Source: Perlucidibaca wandonensis
GTDB lineage: Bacteria > Pseudomonadota > Gammaproteobacteria > Pseudomonadales > Moraxellaceae
NCBI RefSeq assembly: GCF_042677145.1
Contig: NZ_JBHTIT010000001.1
Location: forward strand, 620,001-684,000
Reading direction: 5' to 3'
DNA length: 64,000 nucleotides
Under the pieces are notes generated by a model, which was given only the letters and a program-made list of their open reading frames with translations, had not been told where the DNA came from and searched no databases. The translations under genes and the position numbers were made by a program. Below, piece after piece: positions 24,339 to 32,622 of this stretch (positions within the stretch are counted from its first letter, which is position 1; each line of letters begins with the position of its first letter).

Positions 24339-25322
24339 ATGTTTAAGGCAATTTTGATTGATAAAAATACTGACACTTATAGCGCTAGTGTGACCGAGCT
24401 CAATGACGATCAGTTACCTGATGGCGATGTTACGGTGCAAGTTGCGTACAGCACTTTGAATTATAAAGATGGACTGGCTATTAGCGGTCGCAGCCCTGTA
24501 GTGCGACGCTTTCCAATGGTGCCTGGTATCGATTTAGCAGGCACTGTTGAAACTAGTAGCCATCCTAACTTCAAGGCAGGTGACCGAGTACTACTTAACG
24601 GTTGGGGAGTTGGCGAAGGGCATTGGGGCGGCTTGGCTCAAAAAGCTAAACTCAATGGCGATTGGCTGATTCCACTCCCCAAAGCAATAAATGAGCGCCA
24701 AGCAATGGCAATTGGTACTGCCGGTTACACAGCAATGCTTTGCTTGATGGCACTTGAGCGGAATGGCTTGAAGCCAGAGCATGGCGACGTGTTAGTAACT
24801 GGAGCCAATGGAGGGGTTGGTAGCTTTGCAATTGCATTGTTAGCTCACCATGGTTATTCCGTGATTGCTTCTACTGGTCGCCCAGATGAGGCGGACTACC
24901 TAAAGCGCTTGGGAGCCACAACGATTATTGACCGAGCTGAGCTTAGTAATCCCGGGCGAGTACTAGGAAAGGAGCGTTGGGCTGCGGCAATTGATTCGGT
25001 AGGCAGTCATACGCTTGTAAATGTGTGCGCTGGAACTCGTGAGAATGGGGCAGTGGCTGCTTGCGGCTTAGCTCAAGGTATGGATTTTGCTGGGACTGTT
25101 GCACCATTCATTCTGCGCGGCATTAGCTTGCTAGGTATTAATAGCGTTACTAGGCCCTACACTGAGCGTGTTGAAGCCTGGGATCGTTTGGGCACGAGTA
25201 TGAATTTAGATCTGCTAGCTGAAATCACTAATGAAGTCAGTCTCAGCGAGGCCATTGAGACTGCACACGAGTTACTCGACGGTAAGGTTCGAGGGCGAGT
25301 AGTGGTAGATGTGAATCGCTAA
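24339..25322 (+). CDS. acuI: Acryloyl-CoA reductase, AcuI/YhdH-type MDR
   Basis: A 327-residue MDR enzyme of the AcuI/YhdH group that reduces acryloyl-CoA to propionyl-CoA with NADPH, detoxifying acrylate. Signatures are AYSTLNYKDGLAISG, PMVPGIDLAGTVE, GWGVGEGHWGGLAQKA and the nucleotide loop VTGANGGVGSFAIALL. Zinc ligands are absent, as in the family. ATG 24339 follows GAGAGGAATT; the ATG 12 bases earlier would overlap that ribosome site. With acuR and the two operators it forms a compact acrylate-response unit. No DMSP lyase gene is visible nearby. Confidence 0.88.
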   Translation: MFKAILIDKNTDTYSASVTELNDDQLPDGDVTVQVAYSTLNYKDGLAISGRSPVVRRFPMVPGIDLAGTVETSSHPNFKAGDRVLLNGWGVGEGHWGGLAQKAKLNGDWLIPLPKAINERQAMAIGTAGYTAMLCLMALERNGLKPEHGDVLVTGANGGVGSFAIALLAHHGYSVIASTGRPDEADYLKRLGATTIIDRAELSNPGRVLGKERWAAAIDSVGSHTLVNVCAGTRENGAVAACGLAQGMDFAGTVAPFILRGISLLGINSVTRPYTERVEAWDRLGTSMNLDLLAEITNEVSLSEAIETAHELLDGKVRGRVVVDVNR

Positions 25323-25363
25323 TGCGCTACTTTTTAGCCTAGGCATTTATAGAGAATGCAATT

Positions 25364-26461
25364 ATGACTACAGCACCGGCGCCACGCCAAGTCGCCACCC
25401 GCCGCTCACCTCCGAATCGCCGGCCGCAGGTGATATGTCATGACAATCTGAGTAACAGTCATATTGTCAGTGAGCTGCAGCAGCTACACGAAGATTTCAC
25501 GCCCACACCTTGGCTATTCAATGAGCATGCACAGCTGATCTTTCATAGTCTACGCAAGGGTGGGCGGCGAAGTCAGCGCGGCACACTCCTATATGATCAT
25601 AGTGAACAGTTAGTCATGCGTGATGGTGGGCTGACGGCGCTGTACTGGTGTGGCCACGACCTGCCGCCGGATACACCGACCATTGTGGTGCTGCATACCA
25701 TCTCTGGCAGCCCGGAAAGCATGGCAGAACTGGTGCGTGACCTTAGCCAATTCACTGGTTGGCGTGTCGTGCTCTGTCTTAGGCGCGGCCACGCCGACCT
25801 GCCACTGCTGACGCCGCGTATGAGCTTATTCGGCTGCACCGATGATCTACGCGAGCAGCTGGCGGTTATCCGTGTACGTCTCCCTGAATCCTCGTTGTAT
25901 GCAGTCGGCTCCTCGGCCGGCTCCGGTCTGTTGGTGCGTTATTTGGGCGAGGAGGGAGATGCCGCACCATTCTGCGCTAGCTTCGCTTACTGTCCTGGTT
26001 ATGACACTGACACTAGCTTTGATCATGTGCATCCTCGCTATAGCCGGATAATGGCTAAGAAGTTGGTGCGCCAGTTCATCACACCCAATCTCGAACGCAT
26101 CGCGCATATGCCCACAGCTCAGCGCCTGAATGCGGCCGATGATTTGGCGATGCTGCATCGCGCGCTTTACGAGTTGGCTGGGCATGATGACTACGCGGCC
26201 TATGATCGCGCTAGCAACCCTATGCATGTCTTCGCAAACATCCGCAAGCCGCTCATGGTGCTGAATGCAGAGGACGACCCAGTCTGCCGCATTGGCAATT
26301 TGGAACCTTGGCTGGATGGTATGCGCCAAATGCCGAATATCATTCTCGTGACGACCGCCGAAGGTAGCCACTGCGCGCATTACGAGGGCTGGTTGGCGCG
26401 CTCGTGGTCGGCGAAGCTGATGAGTGAGTATTTTCAGGTTATGCGGGGGCTTTCGATCTGA
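25364..26461 (+). CDS. YheT-like alpha/beta hydrolase
   Basis: A 365-residue protein with the YheT/EMB8 arrangement: the oxyanion-loop region TIVVLHTISGSPESMAELVR, nucleophile elbow GSSAGSG, Asp in LNAEDDPVC, and the His segment EGSHCAHYEGW. The N-terminal 30 residues are basic and disordered. It is more G+C-rich than acuI (34 of 60 in one sampled line), so it may have a different source. Its TGA overlaps the first two bases of the IS end at 26460. The substrate is unknown; YheT relatives are esterase-like. Confidence 0.75.
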   Translation: MTTAPAPRQVATRRSPPNRRPQVICHDNLSNSHIVSELQQLHEDFTPTPWLFNEHAQLIFHSLRKGGRRSQRGTLLYDHSEQLVMRDGGLTALYWCGHDLPPDTPTIVVLHTISGSPESMAELVRDLSQFTGWRVVLCLRRGHADLPLLTPRMSLFGCTDDLREQLAVIRVRLPESSLYAVGSSAGSGLLVRYLGEEGDAAPFCASFAYCPGYDTDTSFDHVHPRYSRIMAKKLVRQFITPNLERIAHMPTAQRLNAADDLAMLHRALYELAGHDDYAAYDRASNPMHVFANIRKPLMVLNAEDDPVCRIGNLEPWLDGMRQMPNIILVTTAEGSHCAHYEGWLARSWSAKLMSEYFQVMRGLSI

Positions 26462-26567
26462 TGCTGACGAGTTAATTCACTTATTGGGATAGTTCACTGA
26501 TGAGCACCTACAAACGGCAAGCAGCACTACTATTTCTAACGAACCATGCAGCAGTATCTAATCTATC
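26460..26567 (+). mobile_element. Internally deleted IS6-like remnant (copy J)
   Basis: The left end GATGCTGACGAGTTAATTC (mutated) runs into the transposase start ATGAGCACCTACAAACGGCA. It then jumps to a later transposase part, CTATTTCTAACGAACCATGC with AGCAGTATCTAATCTAT, near the transposase C-terminus. The right terminus is missing. It abuts the YheT-like gene stop. Confidence 0.75.
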
Positions 26568-26571
26568 AGGA

Positions 26572-26596
26572 TAAAAAAGCCCGCACTAGGCGGGCA
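26572..26596 (-). terminator. Rho-independent terminator of katG
   Basis: In the minus strand: stem GCCCGC, loop CTAGT, stem GCGGGC, then TTTTTT. It is 61 bp downstream of the katG stop and lies just past the IS remnant. Confidence 0.8.
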
Positions 26597-26656
26597 AACG
26601 ATCAGCAGATACGCGGGTTTAGGCTCGCCACAAGAGAGCGTGACGAGCCTATACAC

Positions 26657-28903
26657 TTACTTTTTCAGATCAAAACGATCCAAGTTCATGACTTTATTCC
26701 AAGCTTTGACGAAGTCTTGGATAAACTTGCTTTGGCCATCGTTGCTGGCGTAAACCTCAGACACGGCGCGTAGCTCAGAGCTAGAGCCAAAGGCTAAATC
26801 CACCGGCGTTGCCGACCATTTGTACTTGCCCGTGGCACGGTCACGTCCTTCGTACAGGCCGTCGGATTTTGCCGAGGGCACCCATTGCGTCGACATATCG
26901 AGCAGATTGATAAAGAAGTCATTGCTCAATGTGCCGGGGCGATTGGTGAGTACACCTTCGCGGGCGCCGCCTACGTTGGCATCGAGCGCGCGAAGACCGC
27001 CCACGAGTACTGTCATTTCAGGCACGGTAAGGGAAAGCATATTGGCGCGATCGACTAGTGCGTCGGTAGGTTTGTAGAGGCTCTCGGTGCTGTAGTAGTT
27101 ACGGAAACCATCGGCCTTAGGCTCGAGCATGCTAAACGATTCGACATCGGTCTGTGCTTGTGTGGCGTCCACGCGGCCCGCGGTGAAGGGTACGCTCACC
27201 GTGAGACCGGCCTTCTTAGCTGCTTGCTCAATAGCGGCGTTACCACCGAGCACAATGACATCGGCCAAAGAGACTTTTTTACCACCTGTAAGCGATTTAT
27301 TAAACCGCTCTTGCACCTTAATCAACTTGGCTAAGACATCGCTTAATTCGGTTGGGTTGTTAGCGGCCCAGTCTTTCGCCGGCGCTAAGTTAATCCGTGC
27401 ACCATTAGCACCGCCGCGCATGTCCGTGCCGCGATAGCTGGCGGCTGATGCCCAAGCTGTGCGCACTAGCGCAGGGCTCGACACACCAGAAGCCAAAATC
27501 TTCACTTTCAGTGCTTTCACATCTGCATCGCCGATGATTTTGTAGTCGGCTTTTGGCAGTGGATCTTGCCAAAGCAGTGTGCCTTGCGGTGCGTCGCTGC
27601 TGACGATGTAGCGCGCTTGTGGGCCCATATCGCGATGAGTCAGTTTGAACCACGCCTTAGCAAAGGCCAGCTCGAAGGCTTTTGGGTCTTTGTGGAAGCG
27701 CTGGGTGATTTCGCGATAAATCGGGTCTTCTTTCAGCGATAAATCGGTAGTGAACATGATGGGCGCATGGCGCTTGCCAGCTACGTGCGCATCGGGAACT
27801 AAGTTTGAGGCCTGACCATTGGCGGGAATCCACTGGATAGCACCGGCGGGGCTCTTAGTTTTGACCCAGTCAAAACCGTAGAGATTGTCGAGGTACTGCA
27901 TGGTCCACTGCGTTGGGCTCACCGACCACGCACCTTCTAAACCACTGGTGATGGTGTCTTCGGCATTACCTTTACCGCATTTGTTTTTCCAGCCAAAGCC
28001 TTGTTCTTCGAGGCCGGCAGCAGCGGGTTCAGCACCTAGGCACTCTTCAGGTTTGTGAGCACCATGGGCTTTGCCGAAGGTGTGTCCGCCGGCAATCAGC
28101 GCTGCGGTTTCTTCATCATTCATGGCCATGCGGCCGAAGGTGTCGCGAATGTCTTTGGCGGCGGCTAATGGATCGGGATTGCCATTCGGGCCTTCGGGGT
28201 TGACGTAAATTAAGCCCATTTGCACGGCGGCCAAAGGTTTTTCCAGCTTACGGTCGCCGCTGTAGCGTTTGTCGGCCATGAACTCATTTTCTGGGCCCCA
28301 ATAGACGTGGTCGGGTTCCCAGTCATCGGTGCGGCCACCGGCGAAGCCGAAAGTTTTAAAGCCCATGGACTCGAGCGAGACGTTGCCGGTTAAGACCATT
28401 AAATCAGCCCATGAAATGCTGGCGCCATATTTTTGCTTAATCGGCCAGAGCAGGCGACGCGCTTTATCTAGGCTGGCGTTATCGGGCCAGCTATTGAGCG
28501 GCTCGAAACGTTGTTGGCCACCGCCAGCACCACCGCGACCATCAATGACGCGATAGGTGCCGGCGCTGTGCCAGGCCATGCGAATAAAGAACGGACCGTA
28601 ATTGCCATAGTCAGCTGGCCACCACGGTTGTGAGGTAGTCAGCACTTTCTTGATATCGGTTTTAACGGCGTTTAGGTCTAGTTTGGCGAAAGCTTTCGCG
28701 TAGTCGAAGTTGGCGCCGTAGGGGTTTGACTCTACGGCATGTTGGCGTAAGGCTGACAGGTCAATGACTTCGGGCCAATAGAATTGGTGGCCACGCATTT
28801 CAGGCGCAGCAACAGCACTAGCGGGCAGTAGCGGCATGGCGACTAAGGCAATGGCCGCGGCGAGTGATTTCATGGTGGTTGAGCATGTGAATGGTGTGCG
28901 CAT
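26657..28903 (-). CDS. katG: Catalase-peroxidase with signal peptide (KatG/KatP type)
   Basis: A 748-residue bifunctional catalase-peroxidase. The N-terminal domain holds distal R108, W111 and H112 (RMAWHSAGTYR), Y233 (LIYVNPEG) and M259 (RMAMND), which form the Trp-Tyr-Met adduct needed for catalase activity, and the proximal His H274 (AGGHTFGKAH). The C-terminal domain is a degenerate repeat. Unlike cytosolic KatG, it begins with a basic start and a hydrophobic helix ending PASAVAAPEM, a clear Sec signal, so it should act in the periplasm like E. coli O157 KatP. GGAG precedes ATG 28903. I see no clear OxyR site. Confidence 0.93.
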   Translation of the reverse strand: MRTPFTCSTTMKSLAAAIALVAMPLLPASAVAAPEMRGHQFYWPEVIDLSALRQHAVESNPYGANFDYAKAFAKLDLNAVKTDIKKVLTTSQPWWPADYGNYGPFFIRMAWHSAGTYRVIDGRGGAGGGQQRFEPLNSWPDNASLDKARRLLWPIKQKYGASISWADLMVLTGNVSLESMGFKTFGFAGGRTDDWEPDHVYWGPENEFMADKRYSGDRKLEKPLAAVQMGLIYVNPEGPNGNPDPLAAAKDIRDTFGRMAMNDEETAALIAGGHTFGKAHGAHKPEECLGAEPAAAGLEEQGFGWKNKCGKGNAEDTITSGLEGAWSVSPTQWTMQYLDNLYGFDWVKTKSPAGAIQWIPANGQASNLVPDAHVAGKRHAPIMFTTDLSLKEDPIYREITQRFHKDPKAFELAFAKAWFKLTHRDMGPQARYIVSSDAPQGTLLWQDPLPKADYKIIGDADVKALKVKILASGVSSPALVRTAWASAASYRGTDMRGGANGARINLAPAKDWAANNPTELSDVLAKLIKVQERFNKSLTGGKKVSLADVIVLGGNAAIEQAAKKAGLTVSVPFTAGRVDATQAQTDVESFSMLEPKADGFRNYYSTESLYKPTDALVDRANMLSLTVPEMTVLVGGLRALDANVGGAREGVLTNRPGTLSNDFFINLLDMSTQWVPSAKSDGLYEGRDRATGKYKWSATPVDLAFGSSSELRAVSEVYASNDGQSKFIQDFVKAWNKVMNLDRFDLKK

Positions 28904-29060
28904 TTTTATTCTCCGAATACACTAGGGCTTGGGGAGCACAACGATCTCAAGATGAGCTCGCTACTTTCCACTCGTTGTAGTGTATGAACTTATTGAGCGG
29001 TCCAAAAATTGATTGATTATTAATTTTTGATAGCTTTAAGCAATGTTGTGTGGGTTGCTG

Positions 29061-29105
29061 GGTACTGACAAGCCAAGTAGCTGCTTGTGAAAATTCGTTG
29101 ATACC
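29061..29105 (+). mobile_element. Left end of IS6-like element, subfamily B (copy K-0)
   Basis: GGTACTGACAAGCCAAGTAG then CTGCTTGTGAAAATTCG. It lies about 25 bp before the longer copy at 29130 and in the same orientation. It is another head-to-tail pair of left ends. Confidence 0.65.
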
Positions 29106-29129
29106 CACTGCTTATCATGCCACGGCTAA

Positions 29130-29750
29130 GGTACTGACAAGTTAACTCGCTGGTTGAGGTAATTTGCCGATGAACACATACAAACGACATCCCTTTCACC
29201 CCAGCATCATCAGTTATGCGATATGGGTCTACTACCGTTTCAACTTGAGCTTTCGTGATATCTAAGACTTGCTGGCAGAGAAGGGTATCTCTGTCAGTTA
29301 TGAGGCGATCCGTCTTTGGTTCATCAAGTTTGGATCCGAATACGCTCGCAAGCTTAAGCGCAGGCATATCGGCCTCGGCGATACGTTTTATCTCGACGAG
29401 GTGTTCATCAGGATAAACGGAAAGCAGCACTATTTGTGGCGAGCTGTCGCTCAAGACTGTGAAGTGATTGATGTTTATGTTCAGAGTCGTCGTAATGGTG
29501 CAGCACGTGGCAGTTCTGCAAGCGCTTGTTACGCAGCAGTAGCGGCGAGCCACAACGATAGTCACTGATAAGTTGGCAAGCTATAAGGTAGCTCAGCGCG
29601 AGCTAATGCCGATTGCTCATCACAATACAGTTAGATACGCTAACAACAGAGCTGAGCAATCGCACGAGTCTACGCGGTTCAGGTAGCGGTGGTTGCTTAG
29701 AGGAGTAAGGGTCAACTATTGCTGCGCTAAGCAGTTAACTCGTCAGTACC
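29130..29750 (+). mobile_element. IS6-family element, near-complete outline but inactive (copy K)
   Basis: Both terminal repeats are present: GGTACTGACAAGTTAAC (29130-29146) and, inverted, GTTAACTCGTCAGTACC (29734-29750), with one mismatch. The transposase frame begins at ATG 29170 and is stopped at TAA 29263-29265 (SFRDI, stop, DLLAEKG). It continues as SVSYEAIRLWFIKFG, LDEVFIRINGKQHYLWRAV and is then shifted and partly deleted. LDEVF, the IS6 HYLWRAVDQDGE region and later SHE-type remnants identify the family. At 621 bp it is shorter than usual IS6 elements (about 800 bp). Its right end lies one base from the stop of the TauE gene. Confidence 0.88.
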
Positions 29751-29751
29751 C

Positions 29752-30729
29752 TTAAAACATCCATTTGGCTAAATTCACCAAGCTGACCAGACTAATTAAA
29801 CTGCCGACTAGCATCAGCAGTGTGCGCGTTTTCAAATGCCGCGTGATGAGCGCGGCGAATGGCGCAGCGAACAGACCGCCCAGGGCGAGACCGGCGACAA
29901 AAATCCATACCGTGCTATCTAGGATGGTGAAAAAAGCCGCGGCCACAGTCACGGTGAGAAAAAATTCCGCGAAGTTTACCGAGCCAATGGTGGTGCGTGG
30001 GTCGTGACCAGCACCGACCAATGACGTCGTCACAATCGGGCCCCAACCACCGCCCCCGGTGGTATCCATAAAGCCACCAAACAGCGCCAGCGGCGCGACT
30101 TTAGCGGCATTAATTTCGCGCGCTTGCTGGATGGTTTTGAAGGCTTTGCTGAATACATACAAACCCATGAGCAGTAAATAAGCACTGATAAATGGTTTTA
30201 AGAGCTGACCATCTACGTTGCTTAACACATAGGTGCCAAGTAAGCCGCCAATGAGGCCGGGCACCAGCAAACTCAGCACCAGGCGCTTGTTCACATTGCC
30301 CAATTTGAGATGAGAGATGCCGGAGACGCCGGTGGTGAACACCTCGGCAAGATGCGTGGCGCCGCTGGCCATTGCGGGTGGTGCGCCTGCGGCAAGTAAA
30401 AAGGTGGTGGCAGTAATGCCGTAGGCCATACCCAAGGCGCCATCGATCATTTGTGCAACTAGGCCAACGGCCACGGCTGTCCAGAACAGCGGGTTGTGCA
30501 GGGCGTCGAGCACGAGTGTGCTGCCGGAGATCACGGCGTTGCCCCAAAATAGACGATAGACGAAGTAGCCAACGAGGCTGACTAAAATCGCAACAATCAT
30601 ATAGCCCGCGATGGTCAGCAGCGGCTGCTCTTGCGCGTGCGTGACCGCGTACTCCACCGGTGGCAAACCAAGCGCTTGATGCTCGGGGTTAATGGCTTGA
30701 TCGTTGAGGTCTGGGTGACGAATTTTCAT
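29752..30729 (-). CDS. TauE/SafE-family transporter (sulfite exporter-like)
   Basis: A 325-residue inner-membrane protein with a cytosolic N-terminal 40 residues, one extra helix (residues about 40-62) and a TauE/SafE core of two repeats: FWTAVAVGLVAQMIDGALGM, GATHLAEVFTTGVSGISHLK and DTTGGGGWGPIVTTSLVG. Family members export sulfite, sulfoacetate or other organosulfur anions. The gene is bounded by the right end of copy K (one base after its stop) and by the half copy L upstream. No sulfur genes are adjacent, so the substrate is not fixed. Confidence 0.85.
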   Translation of the reverse strand: MKIRHPDLNDQAINPEHQALGLPPVEYAVTHAQEQPLLTIAGYMIVAILVSLVGYFVYRLFWGNAVISGSTLVLDALHNPLFWTAVAVGLVAQMIDGALGMAYGITATTFLLAAGAPPAMASGATHLAEVFTTGVSGISHLKLGNVNKRLVLSLLVPGLIGGLLGTYVLSNVDGQLLKPFISAYLLLMGLYVFSKAFKTIQQAREINAAKVAPLALFGGFMDTTGGGGWGPIVTTSLVGAGHDPRTTIGSVNFAEFFLTVTVAAAFFTILDSTVWIFVAGLALGGLFAAPFAALITRHLKTRTLLMLVGSLISLVSLVNLAKWMF

Positions 30730-30883
30730 GGCCGAGGGCGCCGTAAGTTGCCGAGATGCGCCATCATATAAATAGCTTATGAGAATTAGAAATACCGATT
30801 TATCGCAATAAATATAACTTTGGTTATATCAAAAATAGCCCTCGGCCTTCTTTTTTCCATTGAGCCATCTTGGTCATAGTTAC

Positions 30884-31188
30884 TAATAAGTTGGCCAGCT
30901 ACAAAGTTGCTCTGCGCGAGCTAATGCCGAGTGTTCACCACAAGACAGCTAAATACGCGAACAACAGGGCAGAGCAATCGCATGATTTGACGTGATTTCG
31001 AGAGCGAGGGGTGAGGTGTTTCAAGTCGCCGAGCCAGGCTCAGCTACTCCTAACGAATCATGCAGCAGTATCTAATCTACTCAATCTAGGCAGGCATCTA
31101 ACTTCAGCAAGCCAACGTGGAGATCTGTAGTTGCGTAAAGGCGGTAAGGTCAATTCTTGCTAAGCCTGAAGGTTAACTTGTCAGTACC
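30884..31188 (+). mobile_element. 3' half of IS6-like element (copy L)
   Basis: It begins inside the transposase at ATAGTTACTAATAAGTTGGC (TDKLA) and AGCTACAAAGTTGCTC. It passes GCAGAGCAATCGCATGA (the RAEQSH motif with the catalytic Glu) and ends with the right repeat GGTTAACTTGTCAGTACC (31171-31188). Its last base is also part of the stop codon of the VOC gene. Upstream, 30730-30883 shows no gene. Confidence 0.85.
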
Positions 31189-31541
31189 TATTGCTCAGAC
31201 CAAACCGCAAACTCATTACCACTAGGTTCGCTGAAATGAAATCGGCGACCGCCTGGAAAACTGAAGATTGGCTCAACTATTCCGCCACCAGATGCTTCAA
31301 TTTTGGCTAGTGTCTGCTCAAGATTGTTGCTATAGAAAACAATTAAAGCGCTACCATTCCGGGTGCTAGCAGCTAGGTCAGACTTGAAAAATCCACCATC
31401 GAGACCTTGACCTGAGAATGCGATGTAGTCGGGGCCATAACTCTCAAATACCCATCCGAACGCGGCTGTAAAAAAACTTTTGGTCACAGCTAGATCGCGT
31501 GCGGGAAACTCGACGTAATTGATCTTTTCATGGGCAGGCAT
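31188..31541 (-). CDS. VOC-family (glyoxalase/bleomycin resistance-like) protein
   Basis: A 117-residue vicinal-oxygen-chelate protein: INYVEFPARDLAVTKSFFTA, FGWVFESYGPDYIAF, and FHFSEPSGNEFAVWS as the last strand with metal-ligand Glu. It is similar to small extradiol-like glyoxalases without assigned substrate. The stop TAG is built at the junction: TA from the gene, G from the IS terminal base. An IS left end also begins 18 bp upstream of the start, so the gene is tightly enclosed by repeats. CGGAG precedes ATG 31541. Confidence 0.85.
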   Translation of the reverse strand: MPAHEKINYVEFPARDLAVTKSFFTAAFGWVFESYGPDYIAFSGQGLDGGFFKSDLAASTRNGSALIVFYSNNLEQTLAKIEASGGGIVEPIFSFPGGRRFHFSEPSGNEFAVWSEQ

Positions 31542-31559
31542 GGCGTACTCCGTTAGTTT

Positions 31560-31625
31560 GGTGCCGACAAGTTAAGTCACTGCTTGTGATTATGCCGTTA
31601 TGAGCATCTAAAAATGACATTACTA
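31560..31625 (+). mobile_element. Left end of IS6-like element, subfamily B (copy M)
   Basis: GGTGCCGACAAGTTAAGTCA then CTGCTTGTGATTATGCC and a worn transposase start ATGAGCATCTAAAAATGACA. It lies just upstream of the VOC start. The rest of 31626-31730 has no gene I recognise. Confidence 0.75.
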
Positions 31626-31730
31626 GTGATCTCTGAGCTTCTCGTAATAAGCACGAAGATCACTACAACTTATGAGCCTTATGTAGGCTTGCTGTAGCTG
31701 CAACTAATAAAGGCCACCATAACAACTGTC

Positions 31731-32108
31731 TCACAATGGTGAGCTCAGGTAATAGCTCACTGAGCCCAGTATTAGGCAAGCAAGGGCGACGTAGTCCGCG
31801 GCGACTACACGCTGCACTTGTGGGTTTACACCCCCTTCAGCCCAAGCAATCAGTAAAAACGATATAACGCTTATAAACCCCACCAATAAGCCGAGTCCTT
31901 GATAGGTGGGAAGCCAAGCTGCGCACAATAGAAGTGTGCCAAGCAATCCAAATAGCACGGCTCGATGGCGCATCAAAATAGCAACATTTGAGTCCGTCGT
32001 ATCAATGCCGTAGCCACTATTAATGCGCTGACGGCTAATGACACCAACAAGTGGCATAAGATGAATAATCGCAACAATTGTGAGTAAAACAGATAGCGTC
32101 ATTTGCAT
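31731..32108 (-). CDS. Conserved four-helix inner-membrane protein
   Basis: A 125-residue protein with four predicted transmembrane helices (VLLTIVAIIHLMPLVGVI, VLFGLLGTLLLCAAWLP, GLLVGFISVISFLLIAW, VALACLILGSVSYYL). The segment SGYGIDTTDSNVAILMRHRA is typical of a family sometimes mislabelled phosphopantetheine adenylyltransferase; the role is unknown. I place the start at ATG 32108 with AAGGA upstream; a longer reading to 32357 would run through the divergent cytochrome gene and is not credible. Confidence 0.65.
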   Translation of the reverse strand: MQMTLSVLLTIVAIIHLMPLVGVISRQRINSGYGIDTTDSNVAILMRHRAVLFGLLGTLLLCAAWLPTYQGLGLLVGFISVISFLLIAWAEGGVNPQVQRVVAADYVALACLILGSVSYYLSSPL

Positions 32109-32160
32109 TTTGAAAGCTTCCTTCAAGCGATTATGAGCAATAGCAGTTACGAGCATACTA

Positions 32161-32548
32161 GTCAGGGCGACGTCCCCCGTCGCTTGAGGAGCCACAAATG
32201 CTGCTATCAGGTGGCCAAGACTATAACGAGATGTGCTCCAGCTGCCATTTGAAGCCTGGAGTAACGACCTCTGATATGAATGCAGGCCTATACCCGCAAC
32301 CACCGAACTTGTCGCTTCCTCGCATGATGAACCTTGATGCGAAGCAGCGCGCCGCACGCCACTTCTGGTATATCAAGCATGGGGTGAAGGCTAGTGGCAT
32401 GCCTGCGTGGGGTGGCTCACATACGGATGAGCGAATTTGGGCTATGGTAGCGTTTATTCAAAAAATGCCATCGTTAACGCCGGAGCAGTATCAAATCCTG
32501 ACGGCACCAGCTGAGGGTGAGTCTGCGGTGGCACACGATGAAATGTAA
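32161..32548 (+). pseudogene. C-type cytochrome, probably 5'-truncated
   Basis: The open frame (stop at 32158-32160, first ATG 32198) encodes a class I cytochrome c domain: haem motif CSSCH (near residue 13 from ATG 32198), LYPQPPNLSLPRM, KHGVKASGMPAWGGSH with the axial Met, and a final helix IWAMVAFIQKMPSL. Relatives start with a transmembrane or signal segment of some 50 residues before this domain. Here only about 12 residues precede the haem site and no export signal exists, so a working holocytochrome seems unlikely. It is followed by copA, as in copper loci that carry an accessory cytochrome. Confidence 0.6.
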
Positions 32549-32622
32549 TGATTGAGAGGGCTTCAAGATCAGCATTCCTAATCAACCGTTAGCGTGTTTT
32601 CAAAGAACTATATAGGTGTTGT

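Noticed and set aside
32109..32357. N-terminal extension of the four-helix membrane protein up to 32357
   Set aside because: It would lie wholly antisense to the cytochrome domain, which has a clear CSSCH motif; the extension looks non-natural and AAGGA supports ATG 32108.
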